A stretch of 60,972 nt of DNA, from NCBI GenBank assembly GCA_027451225.1, contig DAIDJU010000078.1, positions 1-60,972 of the forward strand, in the 5' to 3' direction. Below are positions 1-9,549 of this stretch, piece by piece. The stretch is from Acidocella sp. Its GTDB lineage: Bacteria; Pseudomonadota; Alphaproteobacteria; Acetobacterales; Acetobacteraceae. Every line of letters starts with the position of its first letter. Position 1 is the first letter of the stretch. The translations under genes and the position numbers were made by a program. The notes beneath the pieces are model-generated. The model was given only the letters and a program-made list of their open reading frames with translations, was not told where the DNA came from and did no database searches.

Positions 1-2
1 GA

Positions 3-383
3 ATAACCAGTTTGCGCGGCGCCAAGAGCGTGGATGTGCTGGCCGTGCTGCGCGACTGGGTGGGGCATGAGCGCGCCATGCGGCTGGATAAGGACCTGCC
101 CGCCGAGCTGCGGCTGAAGCGGGGGACGGTGCGCATCGATTACAGCGGCCCGGTGCCCGTGGCCTCGGCCCGCGCGCATGTGTTTTATGGCACGGATGCC
201 ACGCCCAGGCTGGCTGGCGGCAAGGTGCCGTTGCAACTGGCGCTGCTCTCGCCCGCCGGGCGGCCCATCGCCGTTACCGCGGACCTTGCCGGGTTCTGGC
301 GCGGCGGCTGGGCGGATGCGCGCAAGGACATGCGCGGGCGCTACCCCAAGCATGACTGGCCGGAGACGCCGTGGACCGAATAG
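3..383 (+). CDS. hrpB: ATP-dependent helicase HrpB, C-terminal end (5' truncated by window)
   Basis: C-terminus LAGFWRGGWADARKDMRGRYPKHDWPETPW is typical of HrpB; frame open to window start. Confidence 0.85.
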   Translation: MTSLRGAKSVDVLAVLRDWVGHERAMRLDKDLPAELRLKRGTVRIDYSGPVPVASARAHVFYGTDATPRLAGGKVPLQLALLSPAGRPIAVTADLAGFWRGGWADARKDMRGRYPKHDWPETPWTE

Positions 384-402
384 GGCCGGTGCCGCTCCGG
401 CG

Positions 403-723
403 TCAGCCGAATTTCGAGAGCTTGCCGAAATGCTTTGCCAGCAGATAGTAAACTGTTACGCGGTTGCGGGTATGGTCGGCCTTCATGATCTGGGCCACTT
501 CGGCCAGGGCCGCGTCCAGCTCCGGCTCTGGATTGGTCAGTTCCAGCTTTTTCTTCAGGAAATGGCTCTTCACCGTCTCCAGCTCCTTCTGGTCGGAAAA
601 GGCGACCAGGGAAGAATCACGGTGCTGTAGCGCAATCCCGCAATGATGAATGATGCCGGCAATCACCTTGTCATCCGCTTGAGGCTCGTATTTTTTGACG
701 TCCGCCGCCCAATCCGTAGACAT
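403..723 (-). CDS. DUF2853 family small protein
   Basis: 106-aa ORF MSTDWAADVKKYEP...YYLLAKHFGKL resembles DUF2853. Confidence 0.65.
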   Translation of the reverse strand: MSTDWAADVKKYEPQADDKVIAGIIHHCGIALQHRDSSLVAFSDQKELETVKSHFLKKKLELTNPEPELDAALAEVAQIMKADHTRNRVTVYYLLAKHFGKLSKFG

Positions 724-922
724 GAAATATCTCCCGGTGCTGTAGTTGGTTGATCGAGGCTTTCACGCCAGACCCATCGCCAATAGCCAACGGAAGAGAT
801 TCAGTCCGGCTGGATGCAGCCTAGACGAGATGCGGAGCCAAAGCAAAAAAAACGCATGGCCTTTGAGGTCTGAGCCAGCATTCCCTGGGCGGCTGCGCTT
901 GCAGCGCCGGACGGGAAATTGG

Positions 923-993
923 AGCGGGTAGCGGGAATCGAACCCGCGCATCGAGCTTGGGAAGCTAGCAGGCTACCATTACATCATACCCGC
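923..993 (-). tRNA. tRNA-Gly (anticodon CCC)
   Basis: Reverse complement GCGGGTATGATGTAATGGTAGCCTGCTAGCTTCCCAAGCTCGATGCGCGGGTTCGATTCCCGCTACCCGCT folds as a cloverleaf; acceptor GCGGGTA/TACCCGC; loop TTCCCAA. Confidence 0.92.
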
Positions 994-1055
994 CCGTTGG
1001 GGCGTACATATCCCGAGAGCATTGACCGCGCAAGCCGGGGGAGGTACGCCTTTTG

Positions 1056-1134
1056 ACACCTCGTGATTTGTCCGGCCGGATTGCGGCGAGGCTGGCAGCC
1101 GCCAGAAGCAAAACAAGCGCGCTAAAGAGGCTAA
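1056..1134 (+). promoter_or_regulatory. SAM-II riboswitch (metA-type RNA) upstream of metZ
   Basis: CTCGTGATTTGTCCGGCCGGATTGCGGCGAGG...AAAACAAGCGCGCTAAAGAGGCTAAGG carries the conserved GTGATTTG..CCGG..TTGC and CGCTAAAGAGGCTAA blocks of SAM-II RNAs; CCTCG/CGAGG stem. Confidence 0.85.
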
Positions 1135-1192
1135 GGCGCGACCGCGCCCCAAATCTCCCGTGGCTGGACGTTTTTTTGGATAGGCCACGATT

Positions 1193-2377
1193 ATGTCCGA
1201 CACGCCGAAGACCCGTCTCGCCACTGACCTCATCCATGCCGGGCGCATCCGCACCAATCTCGAGGAAAACGCCGAGGCTTTGTTCCTCACCTCCGGCTTC
1301 ACCTATGAGAGCGCCGAGATGGCGGAGGCCGTGTTCGAAAACAAACTCCCCCATTTCCAGTACTCGCGCTTCGCCAACCCCACGGTGACGATGCTGGAGC
1401 AGAAGCTGGCGAAGATCGAGGGGGCGGATGTCTGCCGCGCCACCGCCACGGGCATGGCGGCGGTCTCTTCGGCGCTGCTGTGCGGCATCAAGGCCGGGCA
1501 GCGCGTGGTGGCGGCCCGCGCTTTGTTCGGCTCTTGCCACTGGATCGTCAGCACCCTGCTGCCGCAATACGGCGTCGAGACCGTGTTCGTGGAAGGCGCC
1601 GATCTGAACGAGTGGAAGGAAGCCCTGAGCAAGCCGACCGCTTTGGTGCTGCTGGAAACCCCTTCCAACCCGATGCTCGACATCGTGGATCTGCGCGCCG
1701 TCTCCGCCCTGGCGCATGCGGCCGGGGCGATTGTGGTGGTGGATAATGTGTTCGCCACCCCGCTGCTGCAAAAGCCGCTGGAGCTGGGCGCCGACGTGGT
1801 GGTGTATTCCGCCACCAAGCATATGGACGGCCAGGGCCGCGTGCTCGGCGGCGCCGTGCTGGGGAACAAGCAGTGGATGGAGGAGGTGTTCCAACCCTTC
1901 TTCCGCAATACCGGCCCGTCCATGTCGCCGTTCAATGCCTGGGTGATCCTGAAGGGGCTGGAGACGCTGCATCTGCGCGTCACCGCGCAGTCCCAGTCCG
2001 CCGAGGCGATCGCCAAGTTCCTGGAAAGCTCGCCGAAGATCGAGCGCGCGCTCTACCCCACCTTGGCCTCGCACCCGCAGCGCGAGCTGGCGATGTCCCA
2101 GATGTCCGGCGGCGGCACGCTGGTGGCGTTCGAGGTGAAGGGCGGCAAGGAGGCGGCGTTCCGCGTGATGGACGCCTTCCGCATCATCACCATCTCCAAC
2201 AATCTGGGCGACACCAAGTCCCTCGCCACGCATCCGGCGACCACCACGCATATGCGCATCGGGGCCGAGGAGCGCGCCAAGCTGGGGATCACCGATGGCT
2301 GCATCCGCCTCTCCGTGGGGCTTGAGGATACCCAGGACCTGATCGAGGATCTGGCCCAGGCGCTGGAAAAAGCCTGA
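1193..2377 (+). CDS. metZ: O-succinylhomoserine sulfhydrylase
   Basis: Cys/Met-metabolism PLP enzyme; PLP lysine region VVVYSATKHMDGQGRVLGGAVLG; SAM-II leader. Confidence 0.9.
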   Translation: MSDTPKTRLATDLIHAGRIRTNLEENAEALFLTSGFTYESAEMAEAVFENKLPHFQYSRFANPTVTMLEQKLAKIEGADVCRATATGMAAVSSALLCGIKAGQRVVAARALFGSCHWIVSTLLPQYGVETVFVEGADLNEWKEALSKPTALVLLETPSNPMLDIVDLRAVSALAHAAGAIVVVDNVFATPLLQKPLELGADVVVYSATKHMDGQGRVLGGAVLGNKQWMEEVFQPFFRNTGPSMSPFNAWVILKGLETLHLRVTAQSQSAEAIAKFLESSPKIERALYPTLASHPQRELAMSQMSGGGTLVAFEVKGGKEAAFRVMDAFRIITISNNLGDTKSLATHPATTTHMRIGAEERAKLGITDGCIRLSVGLEDTQDLIEDLAQALEKA

Positions 2378-2390
2378 ACCGCACCAAAGC

Positions 2391-2416
2391 GCCCCGCATC
2401 GTGGCGGGGCACTTTT
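2391..2416 (+). terminator. Rho-independent terminator after metZ
   Basis: GCCCCGC-atcgtg-GCGGGGC followed by acTTTTc. Confidence 0.7.
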
Positions 2417-2484
2417 CGACTTCAGGTTGTAAATATACCTAAATAAGCGTTTTCTGTGCGAAAATTCTTCTTTAGGTTGTAGTC

Positions 2485-3543
2485 ATGAGACGCTGGGCGC
2501 GGATGGATGGCTTGCGGGGCGTGCTGGCGGTTTACGTCATGCTTGGCCACGCCTTGCCGCTGACCAGCCTGCCCGGCTGGGCCACCGCGCCCTTCCGGCA
2601 TGGCGAGGCGGCGGTGGATCTGTTCTTCGCCCTTAGCGGGCTGGTGATCGCCAATTCCCTCGAACATTTCGGCGGACGGTTCGCGCCCTTCATGGCCGCG
2701 CGGGCATGGCGGCTGCTGCCGGTGTATTTTTTGACGCTCGCCGCCAGCATCGGGCTGACCGCGCTGGGCGATCCGCTCGCCGCCCTGCCCTGGGTGGAGG
2801 TAGAGGCGCGGAACATCATGGAAGCGGCACTGCCGCGGCCATTCCTGGCGCATCTACTGGCGCATCTCACGCTCGCGCAGGGGCTGATCCCGCAAAGCGC
2901 CCTGCCCTATGCCTATGTCACGCTGCTGGGCCCGGCCTGGAGCCTGTCCACGGAGTGGCAGTTCTATGGGCTGATCGGGCTCGTCGCCCCGCGCCGGTTG
3001 GGGGGCTTCGCCCTGGCGATGCTGGCATTGGGGGCCGCGTATCGCGCCTTGCCGCTGGGGGCGGAATTCAGCCGTGCCTTTCTGCCGGATGCAGCACCCT
3101 TCTTCGCGCTGGGGCTGGCCAGCGCCGCGGCGCTACGGGGAGGTGGAACGCGGGTTTTCTGGATTTGCCTGGCGGGAGCCTGCGCCCTGGCGCTGCCGGG
3201 CGGGGGGGGCAAAGCCTTCACCCCGCTGGCCTGGGGGCTGGCGATGCTGGCGCAACGCCAAGCCTGGGGGGCTGTGCTGGATAGCCGGATGGCGCAATAT
3301 CTGGGGGCCATCTCCTATCCGCTTTATCTGGTGAACGAGCCGGTGCAGCGCGGCTTGGCCCTGCTGCTCGGGCCTTGGGTGCGGGGGGATTCCGTCTATT
3401 TCACCGCTGCCTTCCTGCCCCTGAGCCTGACTTTCAGCCTTGGGCTGGCGGCCTTGCTCCACCATGCCGTGGAGCGCCCATTCATGCGGCGGCAAAATAT
3501 CCGCCTACCGCGCATAGAGATTGCCGCCGCCGCCCTGGAGTGA
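2485..3543 (+). CDS. Acyltransferase family 3 (OafA/YrhL-like) membrane protein
   Basis: DGLRGVLAVYVMLGHALP N-terminus, multiple TM segments, FALSGLVI. Confidence 0.85.
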   Translation: MRRWARMDGLRGVLAVYVMLGHALPLTSLPGWATAPFRHGEAAVDLFFALSGLVIANSLEHFGGRFAPFMAARAWRLLPVYFLTLAASIGLTALGDPLAALPWVEVEARNIMEAALPRPFLAHLLAHLTLAQGLIPQSALPYAYVTLLGPAWSLSTEWQFYGLIGLVAPRRLGGFALAMLALGAAYRALPLGAEFSRAFLPDAAPFFALGLASAAALRGGGTRVFWICLAGACALALPGGGGKAFTPLAWGLAMLAQRQAWGAVLDSRMAQYLGAISYPLYLVNEPVQRGLALLLGPWVRGDSVYFTAAFLPLSLTFSLGLAALLHHAVERPFMRRQNIRLPRIEIAAAALE

Positions 3544-3583
3544 GACGAAGAGGCATGGCGTTGCGATTGCACGGGGGTTTGAC

Positions 3584-4369
3584 ATGCGGCTGAAGGACAA
3601 ACGGGTTTTCATCACCGGGGCGGGTAGCGGCATTGGCCGCGCCACGGCGGAGAAATGCGCGGCCGAGGGGGCGGCGGTAATCTGCGCCGACCTGCATGCC
3701 GAGCGCGCGGAAGAGACTGTCGCGGTGATCCGCCAAGCGGGCGGGCGGGCTGTGGCGGTAATCGGCAACCTCACCCATGAAGCCGCGTGCGAAGCGATGT
3801 TCGCGGAAGGGGCGGCCGCATTCGGGGGTATCAATGTGCTGTTCAACAATGCGGGCATCTGCGCGCCGGGCGATGACGGGCCGGTGGAAACCCCGCTCGC
3901 CGTGTGGGACGCGACCATCGCGGCCAACCTCACCTCGGTGTTTCTCTGCTGCAAGGCCGGGATTCCGTATCTGCTGAAATCGGGCAGCGGCGTGATCATC
4001 AACAACGCCTCCATCGTGGCGCTGGTCGGTTCGGCTTTTCCGCAGATCGCCTATACGGCGGCCAAGGGCGGCGTGCTGGCCATGACGCGCGAGATCGCCA
4101 TCATGTACGCGCGCAAGAAGCTGCGGGCGGTGGCCATCTGCCCTGGCCCCACGGCCACGCCGTTGGTGCAGGCCTTTCTGGCCGATGAGGAAGCCTGGAA
4201 GCTGCGCCGGCGCTACCTGCCGATGGGCCGCCTCGCCCAGCCTTCGGAGATCGCCAATCTTGTCGCCTTCCTGGCCTCGGACGAAGCGAGCTTCATTACC
4301 GGCTCGGCCTATACCATCGATGGCGGGCTGACGTCGGCCTATGTGATCGACGATTCGATTCAGCCTTGA
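3584..4369 (+). CDS. SDR family oxidoreductase
   Basis: TGAGSGIGRA, NNAG, YTAAKGG motifs; start placed at MRLKDKRVFITG. Confidence 0.9.
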   Translation: MRLKDKRVFITGAGSGIGRATAEKCAAEGAAVICADLHAERAEETVAVIRQAGGRAVAVIGNLTHEAACEAMFAEGAAAFGGINVLFNNAGICAPGDDGPVETPLAVWDATIAANLTSVFLCCKAGIPYLLKSGSGVIINNASIVALVGSAFPQIAYTAAKGGVLAMTREIAIMYARKKLRAVAICPGPTATPLVQAFLADEEAWKLRRRYLPMGRLAQPSEIANLVAFLASDEASFITGSAYTIDGGLTSAYVIDDSIQP

Positions 4370-4938
4370 TGGGGCGGGCCTAGCGCATCGCGCGCCTTGT
4401 GGCGCAAATTGATGACAGCGGCGGAGAGCGTCTCCGCCAGCTGGGAGAGGATGCGGACTTCCTCCGGGCTGAAGGCGTCCTCTTCCAGCGCGTAGATCAT
4501 CAGGGCGCCGAATACCTCGCCGAATTCCTCCTTCAATGGCAGCGCGATGCTGGCCGCGTAGCCGCGCTTCAACGCCTCCTCCCGCCAGACCGCCATGCGC
4601 GCCGACGCGCTGGTGCTGTTGTTGATCTGGATCCGCCCCTCCCGAATAGCTGTGCCAGTGGGGCCGAGGCCGGTTTCCTCAGCGGACCAGGTAATGTTGG
4701 TGGCTTCCAGATATCCGCTCTCATACCCCGTATAGGCCACGGCATGGACGCTCTTTTCAGCATCGTTCTCGGCCAGGCCGATCCAGGCCATGCAGTAGCC
4801 GCCCAGGCCCACCACAACCTCGCAGACGCGCTCATACAAATCGGCCAGTTTCGCCGCGCCGTCGATCTCGACCCGCGCCTGTTTCAGCATCATCACGGCC
4901 CGGTCGTAGCGGGGCATCTGCTCTTTGGAAGGTGACAT
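4360..4938 (-). CDS. GAF domain-containing protein
   Basis: 192 aa; GPTGTAIREGR...ASIALPLKEEFGEVFGALMIYALEEDAFSPEEVRILSQLA. Confidence 0.8.
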   Translation of the reverse strand: MSPSKEQMPRYDRAVMMLKQARVEIDGAAKLADLYERVCEVVVGLGGYCMAWIGLAENDAEKSVHAVAYTGYESGYLEATNITWSAEETGLGPTGTAIREGRIQINNSTSASARMAVWREEALKRGYAASIALPLKEEFGEVFGALMIYALEEDAFSPEEVRILSQLAETLSAAVINLRHKARDALGPPHQG

Positions 4939-5119
4939 GGGGGGGCTTCTTGTAAGCGGGTGAAGTTAAACCACGTTCAAGCGCCTCGAAGGATAATTCA
5001 GCCGCAGAAACCCCACAACAAAACAATTATTTCTTTACAAAAACATCATCGCCGCGGGCAGCAGGGCTTTCCTGCCTTTCCATGCTAACCATGTCTTAGC
5101 CTTCCAACATCACGAGGAA

Positions 5120-6373
5120 TTGATGCCGGCGATCTGCCGTGACTGCGACGCCGAGGTGGGAAACGCCAGCCAATGCCCGCGTTGCGGGTCGGTGCGTATC
5201 CTGCGCCACCCCGAGCTCTTCCGGCACGCCATCGGCCATGTGGATTGCGATGCTTTCTTCGCCACCGTGGAAAAGCGCGACAGGCCGGAACTGCTGGATG
5301 TGCCGCTGATTGTCGGCGGCGGGGTGAGGGGCGTGGTCAGCACGTGCTGCTATATCGCGCGGCTTTCCGGTGTGCGTTCGGCCATGCCGATGTTCAAGGC
5401 CCGCCAGCTCTGCCCCAGCGCCGTGGTGCTGAAGCCGGATATCGCGAAATATGCCGCCGTCTCGCGCCAGGTGCGGGCGATGCTGGAGGCGCTGACGCCG
5501 CTTGTGCAGATGCAATCCATCGACGAGGCGGTGCTGGACCTCTCGGGCACCGAGACCCTGCATGGCGCGCCGCCCGCCGTGGTGCTCAGCCGCTTCGCCC
5601 GGCAGGTGGAAAAGGAGCTGGGGATTACCGTGTCCATCGGGTTGGCGCCCAACCGGCTGCTGGCCAAGCTGGCCGTGGAACGGGGCAAGCCGAGGGGGTT
5701 CTTCGTGTTCGGGGCCGAGGCCGCCGCCGTGCTGGCGCCGGAGCCAGTGGGGATTCTGCCCGGCGTGGGGCCGGTGCAGGTCAAACGGCTGGCGGCGATG
5801 GGCATCTCCCGGGTGGGGCAGCTTGCGGCGCTGGATACGCGGCAGGCCGCGGCGCTGGGGGAGGATGGCCCGATATTGGCGGCGCGGGCGCAGGGGGTGG
5901 ATAACCGGCCCGTCCGCACCGAGCGGGAGAGCAAATCCATCAGCGCGGAGACCACCTTCACCACCGATCTGACCGCGCTGGCGGCGCTGGAGGACGAGCT
6001 GTGGCCGCTCTGCGAGAAGCTGGGGCGGCGGTTGCGGCGGGAGGATCAGGCCGCCGCCGGGATCGTGCTGAAGCTGAAAACGGCGGGCTTCGCCTTGCGT
6101 ACCCGCAGCCAGCGCCTGCCTAACCCCACGCAACTGCCCGAGACGATCTTTGAAGCGGCACTCCCCCTGTTGAAGCGCGAGGCCGACGGCACCAAGTTCC
6201 GATTGATCGGCATTGGCGCCAGCCCGCTGGCGGACGCCGCGATGGCGGACAAAGGCGACCTCGCCGATACGCAAACACCGCGCCGCCTGGCCCGGCAAAG
6301 CGCCATCGACGCACTGCGCGCCAAGTTCGGCGAAGGTGCTGTGCAAAGGGGGCGAGGCTTGCGGAAATCATGA
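5120..6373 (+). CDS. dinB: DNA polymerase IV (Y-family) with N-terminal Cys-rich zinc-ribbon-like segment
   Basis: HVDCDAFFATVEKRD, SIDEAVLDLSG, IGLAPNRLLAKLA; N-terminal CRDCDAEVGNASQCPRCG. Confidence 0.9.
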   Translation: MMPAICRDCDAEVGNASQCPRCGSVRILRHPELFRHAIGHVDCDAFFATVEKRDRPELLDVPLIVGGGVRGVVSTCCYIARLSGVRSAMPMFKARQLCPSAVVLKPDIAKYAAVSRQVRAMLEALTPLVQMQSIDEAVLDLSGTETLHGAPPAVVLSRFARQVEKELGITVSIGLAPNRLLAKLAVERGKPRGFFVFGAEAAAVLAPEPVGILPGVGPVQVKRLAAMGISRVGQLAALDTRQAAALGEDGPILAARAQGVDNRPVRTERESKSISAETTFTTDLTALAALEDELWPLCEKLGRRLRREDQAAAGIVLKLKTAGFALRTRSQRLPNPTQLPETIFEAALPLLKREADGTKFRLIGIGASPLADAAMADKGDLADTQTPRRLARQSAIDALRAKFGEGAVQRGRGLRKS

Positions 6374-6394
6374 CCAGATGACTAGAGTATCGCT

Positions 6395-6904
6395 ATGAGC
6401 GAAATAGTCGCAATTGACCGTACCCAATTCCGTGAAGCCATGGCCCGCCTTGGCGCCGCGGTGAATATCGTCACCACCAAGGGCCCCGAGGGCGATGCCG
6501 GAATCACCGTGTCCGCCGTGTGCAGCGTTACCGACGATCCTGCCACCGTGATCGTCTGCATCAACCGCAGCAGCCGCCAGCACGATATTTTCAAAGCCGC
6601 CGGGGTGCTGTGCGTGAATATCCTGACGGATGAGGACGAGGAGCTTTCGCCCATCTTCGCGGGCAAGGACAATCTGCCCATGGCCGAGCGCTTCGCCCGC
6701 GCAAGCTGGACCCGCCTCGTCACCGGCGCGCCCGTGCTGGAGAGCGCTGCCGCCAGCCTGGACTGCAAGGTGGAACAGAGCATGGAGGTCGGCACCCATA
6801 CCGTGTTTTTCTGCGCGGTGCAGGCCATCCGCCTGGGCAGCAGCACCTCCGGCCTCGTGTATCACGGCCGGGCGTATCACCACCTTCACCGCCAGCCGGG
6901 CTAA
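6395..6904 (+). CDS. Flavin reductase domain protein (RutF/HpaC-like)
   Basis: AAVNIVTTKGPEGDAGITVSAVCSVTDDPATVIVCINRSS. Confidence 0.85.
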   Translation: MSEIVAIDRTQFREAMARLGAAVNIVTTKGPEGDAGITVSAVCSVTDDPATVIVCINRSSRQHDIFKAAGVLCVNILTDEDEELSPIFAGKDNLPMAERFARASWTRLVTGAPVLESAAASLDCKVEQSMEVGTHTVFFCAVQAIRLGSSTSGLVYHGRAYHHLHRQPG

Positions 6905-6930
6905 GAGACCGTTTCAGCAGTCTCTAGCCG

Positions 6931-8430
6931 CTACTTAAGAGCCGTCTCCGCTTCCAACCCCAGCATTTGCGCCAGCCGCTCCAGGCGGCGCAGCACGGCC
7001 TCGCCCGCGAACACGCCATTGGCGCCGGCGAGGCTGAGCGTCAGCCGCTCGGGCGAGAGGGAGAGCGACGTACCCGCCAGCAGATGCGGCGTGCCGGCCG
7101 AAAGCGTGTAGGCAAGGCGCAGCGCGATGCCCAATGTCTCCGCCCGGCGGGTGGCGTGCATGTCCAGCAGCGTGCGGGCCGGGGAGAGAAAGGCAGCGTC
7201 CGGCAGGGCCTCGTAACGCAGCGCGATGGTCAGGGCCAGGAAGGCGCGGGCGTGATGGTCCAGCCCGATTCCGCCCTGGCGCAGCACGCGCATGAAGGCC
7301 TGCTCGGCGCGGTATTCGGGGTGCTCGTGGCTGCCGATGTCGGAGAGCCAGCAAGCGGCCTCGCGCAACCGGGTCTGCGACGGGGTTTCCACCGTGAAGA
7401 GCGGCGCGGTCCAGTTAAGCAGCGCGGGGGGGAGGTTGGCGTCGCGGATGATGCCGCGGGCAAGGTCTCGCCCGGCGGCGAGCAGCGGGTCCTCGGCGCG
7501 GATATGCGCGGGCAGCATGCGGGTGAACCAGCCCTCGCGCAGGCCATTGGCCGAGAACACCACACGCGCCGCCCCCGTGGCGCGCAGCAGGCGGCGAAGG
7601 ATGACGGCGGCGAAGGGCAGATCCTCGATGCGTCGGCGCGGCACGCCGGGCATGCGCTCGATCAGCTTGCGCCCGGCCTCGCTGACCACGCCGGCGAGGT
7701 CGCGGGCTTCCTCGCGGCCGATGGTGTAGTGGTGCACCATGTTCAGCGGGTAGCCCGTCTGCGCGATATGGATGCGCGCGAGGGCGCGGAAAGCGCCACC
7801 GGAAACGTAGAGATCCTTGCCCGCCGCCTCATTGGCGAAGGACACGGCCTCCAGTTCGGAGCTGACGATGGCGCGGGCCTTGACCAGATCCTCGCCCGAG
7901 CGGTCAGCCAGGCGGATGACGCCCACCGGCAGCGTGACCGCCTGCCCCACCTTGCCCGCCTCCAGCCGGATCAGCTCCAGCGAGCCGCCGCCGAGATCGG
8001 CGAGGATGCCATCGGCCGCGGGGATACCGCAGAGCACGCCCTCGGCGGAGAGTTCGGCCTCCTGCTCGCCGGAGAGGATCTTGATCTGCATCTCCGGGTT
8101 AAGACGCATCATCTTGTGCACGAATTCGGCGCCGTTCTCGGCATCGCGCACGGCGGAGGTGGCCAGCACATCCAACGGCGTTGCCCCCATGGCGCGGGCG
8201 ATGGAGGCGTAGCGGTGCAGCACCGTCTCGGCCTGGGCCATGGCGGCATCGTCCAGCCGCCCGGTCTTGGTCATGCCGCGCGCCAGGCGCAGCACCGCCT
8301 TCTCGTTGAAGATCTGTACGGGGTTGCGCGCCTCGCCCTCGTAAATGACGAGGCGGACGGAGTTGGAGCCAAGATCGACGACAGCGCGGCGCAGGACCTG
8401 CTGGGCCGGAGAGGAGATCATCTGATCCAT
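6931..8430 (-). CDS. ppx: Exopolyphosphatase / Ppx-GppA family phosphatase
   Basis: VVDLGSNSVRLVIYEG, LADLGGGSLELI, ATSAVRDAENG. Confidence 0.9.
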   Translation of the reverse strand: MDQMISSPAQQVLRRAVVDLGSNSVRLVIYEGEARNPVQIFNEKAVLRLARGMTKTGRLDDAAMAQAETVLHRYASIARAMGATPLDVLATSAVRDAENGAEFVHKMMRLNPEMQIKILSGEQEAELSAEGVLCGIPAADGILADLGGGSLELIRLEAGKVGQAVTLPVGVIRLADRSGEDLVKARAIVSSELEAVSFANEAAGKDLYVSGGAFRALARIHIAQTGYPLNMVHHYTIGREEARDLAGVVSEAGRKLIERMPGVPRRRIEDLPFAAVILRRLLRATGAARVVFSANGLREGWFTRMLPAHIRAEDPLLAAGRDLARGIIRDANLPPALLNWTAPLFTVETPSQTRLREAACWLSDIGSHEHPEYRAEQAFMRVLRQGGIGLDHHARAFLALTIALRYEALPDAAFLSPARTLLDMHATRRAETLGIALRLAYTLSAGTPHLLAGTSLSLSPERLTLSLAGANGVFAGEAVLRRLERLAQMLGLEAETALK

Positions 8431-8497
8431 GGTTTACTCTCCACCGGAGAAATGTGCGGCCATAGATAATTTTCCGTGAAAGTATCTACCCACCATT

Positions 8498-8911
8498 CTA
8501 GGCCAAAACCAAATGCATTGTCAGGGCGTCGTCGCCATCGGCGTAATAGCCCTTGCGGCGGCCCGCCTGGGTGAAGCCGAATTTGGCGTAAAGCGCCTGG
8601 GCCGGGGCGTTTTTGGCGGCGACTTCCAGGTGCAGCACTTTCACCGCATAAGCGGAGATCAACTCCAACCCGGCGCGCATCAGCTCCTGGCCAATACCCT
8701 GGCGCGGGGTGGTGACGCCGATGGTGATGATCTCGGCTTCATCCAGCACGATGCGCAGGAGCAGAAAGCCGCCGCGCTCGTCGATGAGACCGAAAACGCC
8801 CGGCATGCCGAGCAGGGAGACGAAGCTGGCTTCATCCCATGGCTCGTGCGGGAAGGCCTGGGCGTGCATCGCCGCCAGGGCTGCCGCGTGAGGCAGGTCG
8901 GCGCGGATCAT
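8498..8911 (-). CDS. rimI: Ribosomal protein S18-alanine N-acetyltransferase (GNAT)
   Basis: GNAT fold IGVTTPRQGIGQELM...LEVAAKNAPAQALYAKFGFTQAGRRKGYY; start set at MIRADLP, next to tsaB. Confidence 0.85.
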   Translation of the reverse strand: MIRADLPHAAALAAMHAQAFPHEPWDEASFVSLLGMPGVFGLIDERGGFLLLRIVLDEAEIITIGVTTPRQGIGQELMRAGLELISAYAVKVLHLEVAAKNAPAQALYAKFGFTQAGRRKGYYADGDDALTMHLVLA

Positions 8912-9549
8912 ACCGGGGCCGGACGCAGCCCGGCGGCGGGGAGTTTGGCTTCGGGCGGGTCCACGTAAAGCGGCTGGGCGGGGGCTGGCGCGCGGCCAGC
9001 GGCAAGCTGAGCCATACCGGCTTTGGCCACCCAAACGGGGTCGATGGATTTGGCGTTGGTCAACAGCACCTCCGCCCCGCGTGCGGCGAGGCGGGAGGCG
9101 GCGTCATTCGCGGCGTCGCCCGCCAGAGCCACCAAGCCGGAGGGCAGCGGCAAATCTTCATCAGCGAAGGCTTCCGCCGCGCCATCCCGCAACAGGAAGA
9201 TGCGGCCACGGCGGGCGCGGACCGCCACCCAGAGCGGATGATGCAGCTGCGGAAACGGGACGTGATAAGCCTCGGCCACGCCGATGCCCCAGAGCGGCAA
9301 CCCGGCGGCGGCGGCATAGCCCTGGGCCAGGGCAATGGAGGTGCGCAGCCCCGTGAAGCTGCCCGGCCCGATGGTGACGGCGATATTGGTGATGCCGCCG
9401 TCCCTCACCGCCGCTTCCAGCAGCATCGGCAGGGTCTCGATCAGCCCAGGGCGCAGCGGCGCGAAAACCTTGTGCCGCACGGCGCCGTCCGCGCCGATAA
9501 CAGCCAGCCCGGCATGGGTGCCGGACGCGTCGATCGCCAGCCAGCTCAC
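8908..9549 (-). CDS. tsaB: tRNA threonylcarbamoyladenosine biosynthesis protein TsaB
   Basis: MSWLAIDASGTHAGLAVI, TIGPGSFTGLRTSIALAQG. Confidence 0.9.
   Translation of the reverse strand: MSWLAIDASGTHAGLAVIGADGAVRHKVFAPLRPGLIETLPMLLEAAVRDGGITNIAVTIGPGSFTGLRTSIALAQGYAAAAGLPLWGIGVAEAYHVPFPQLHHPLWVAVRARRGRIFLLRDGAAEAFADEDLPLPSGLVALAGDAANDAASRLAARGAEVLLTNAKSIDPVWVAKAGMAQLAAGRAPAPAQPLYVDPPEAKLPAAGLRPAPV

Noticed and set aside
965-2251. 428-aa minus ORF overlapping metZ and the riboswitch
   Set aside because: His/Arg/Gly-rich shadow frame; metZ frame is unambiguous.
2424-2481. Direct repeat AGGTTGTA (2424 and 2474) before the acyltransferase gene
   Set aside because: Only 8 bp in a short AT-rich region; not distinguishable from chance.
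5120-5215. Cys-rich (CRDC...CPRC) N-terminal extension on DinB
   Set aside because: I recall similar extensions in other alphaproteobacterial DinB proteins; probably not novel.
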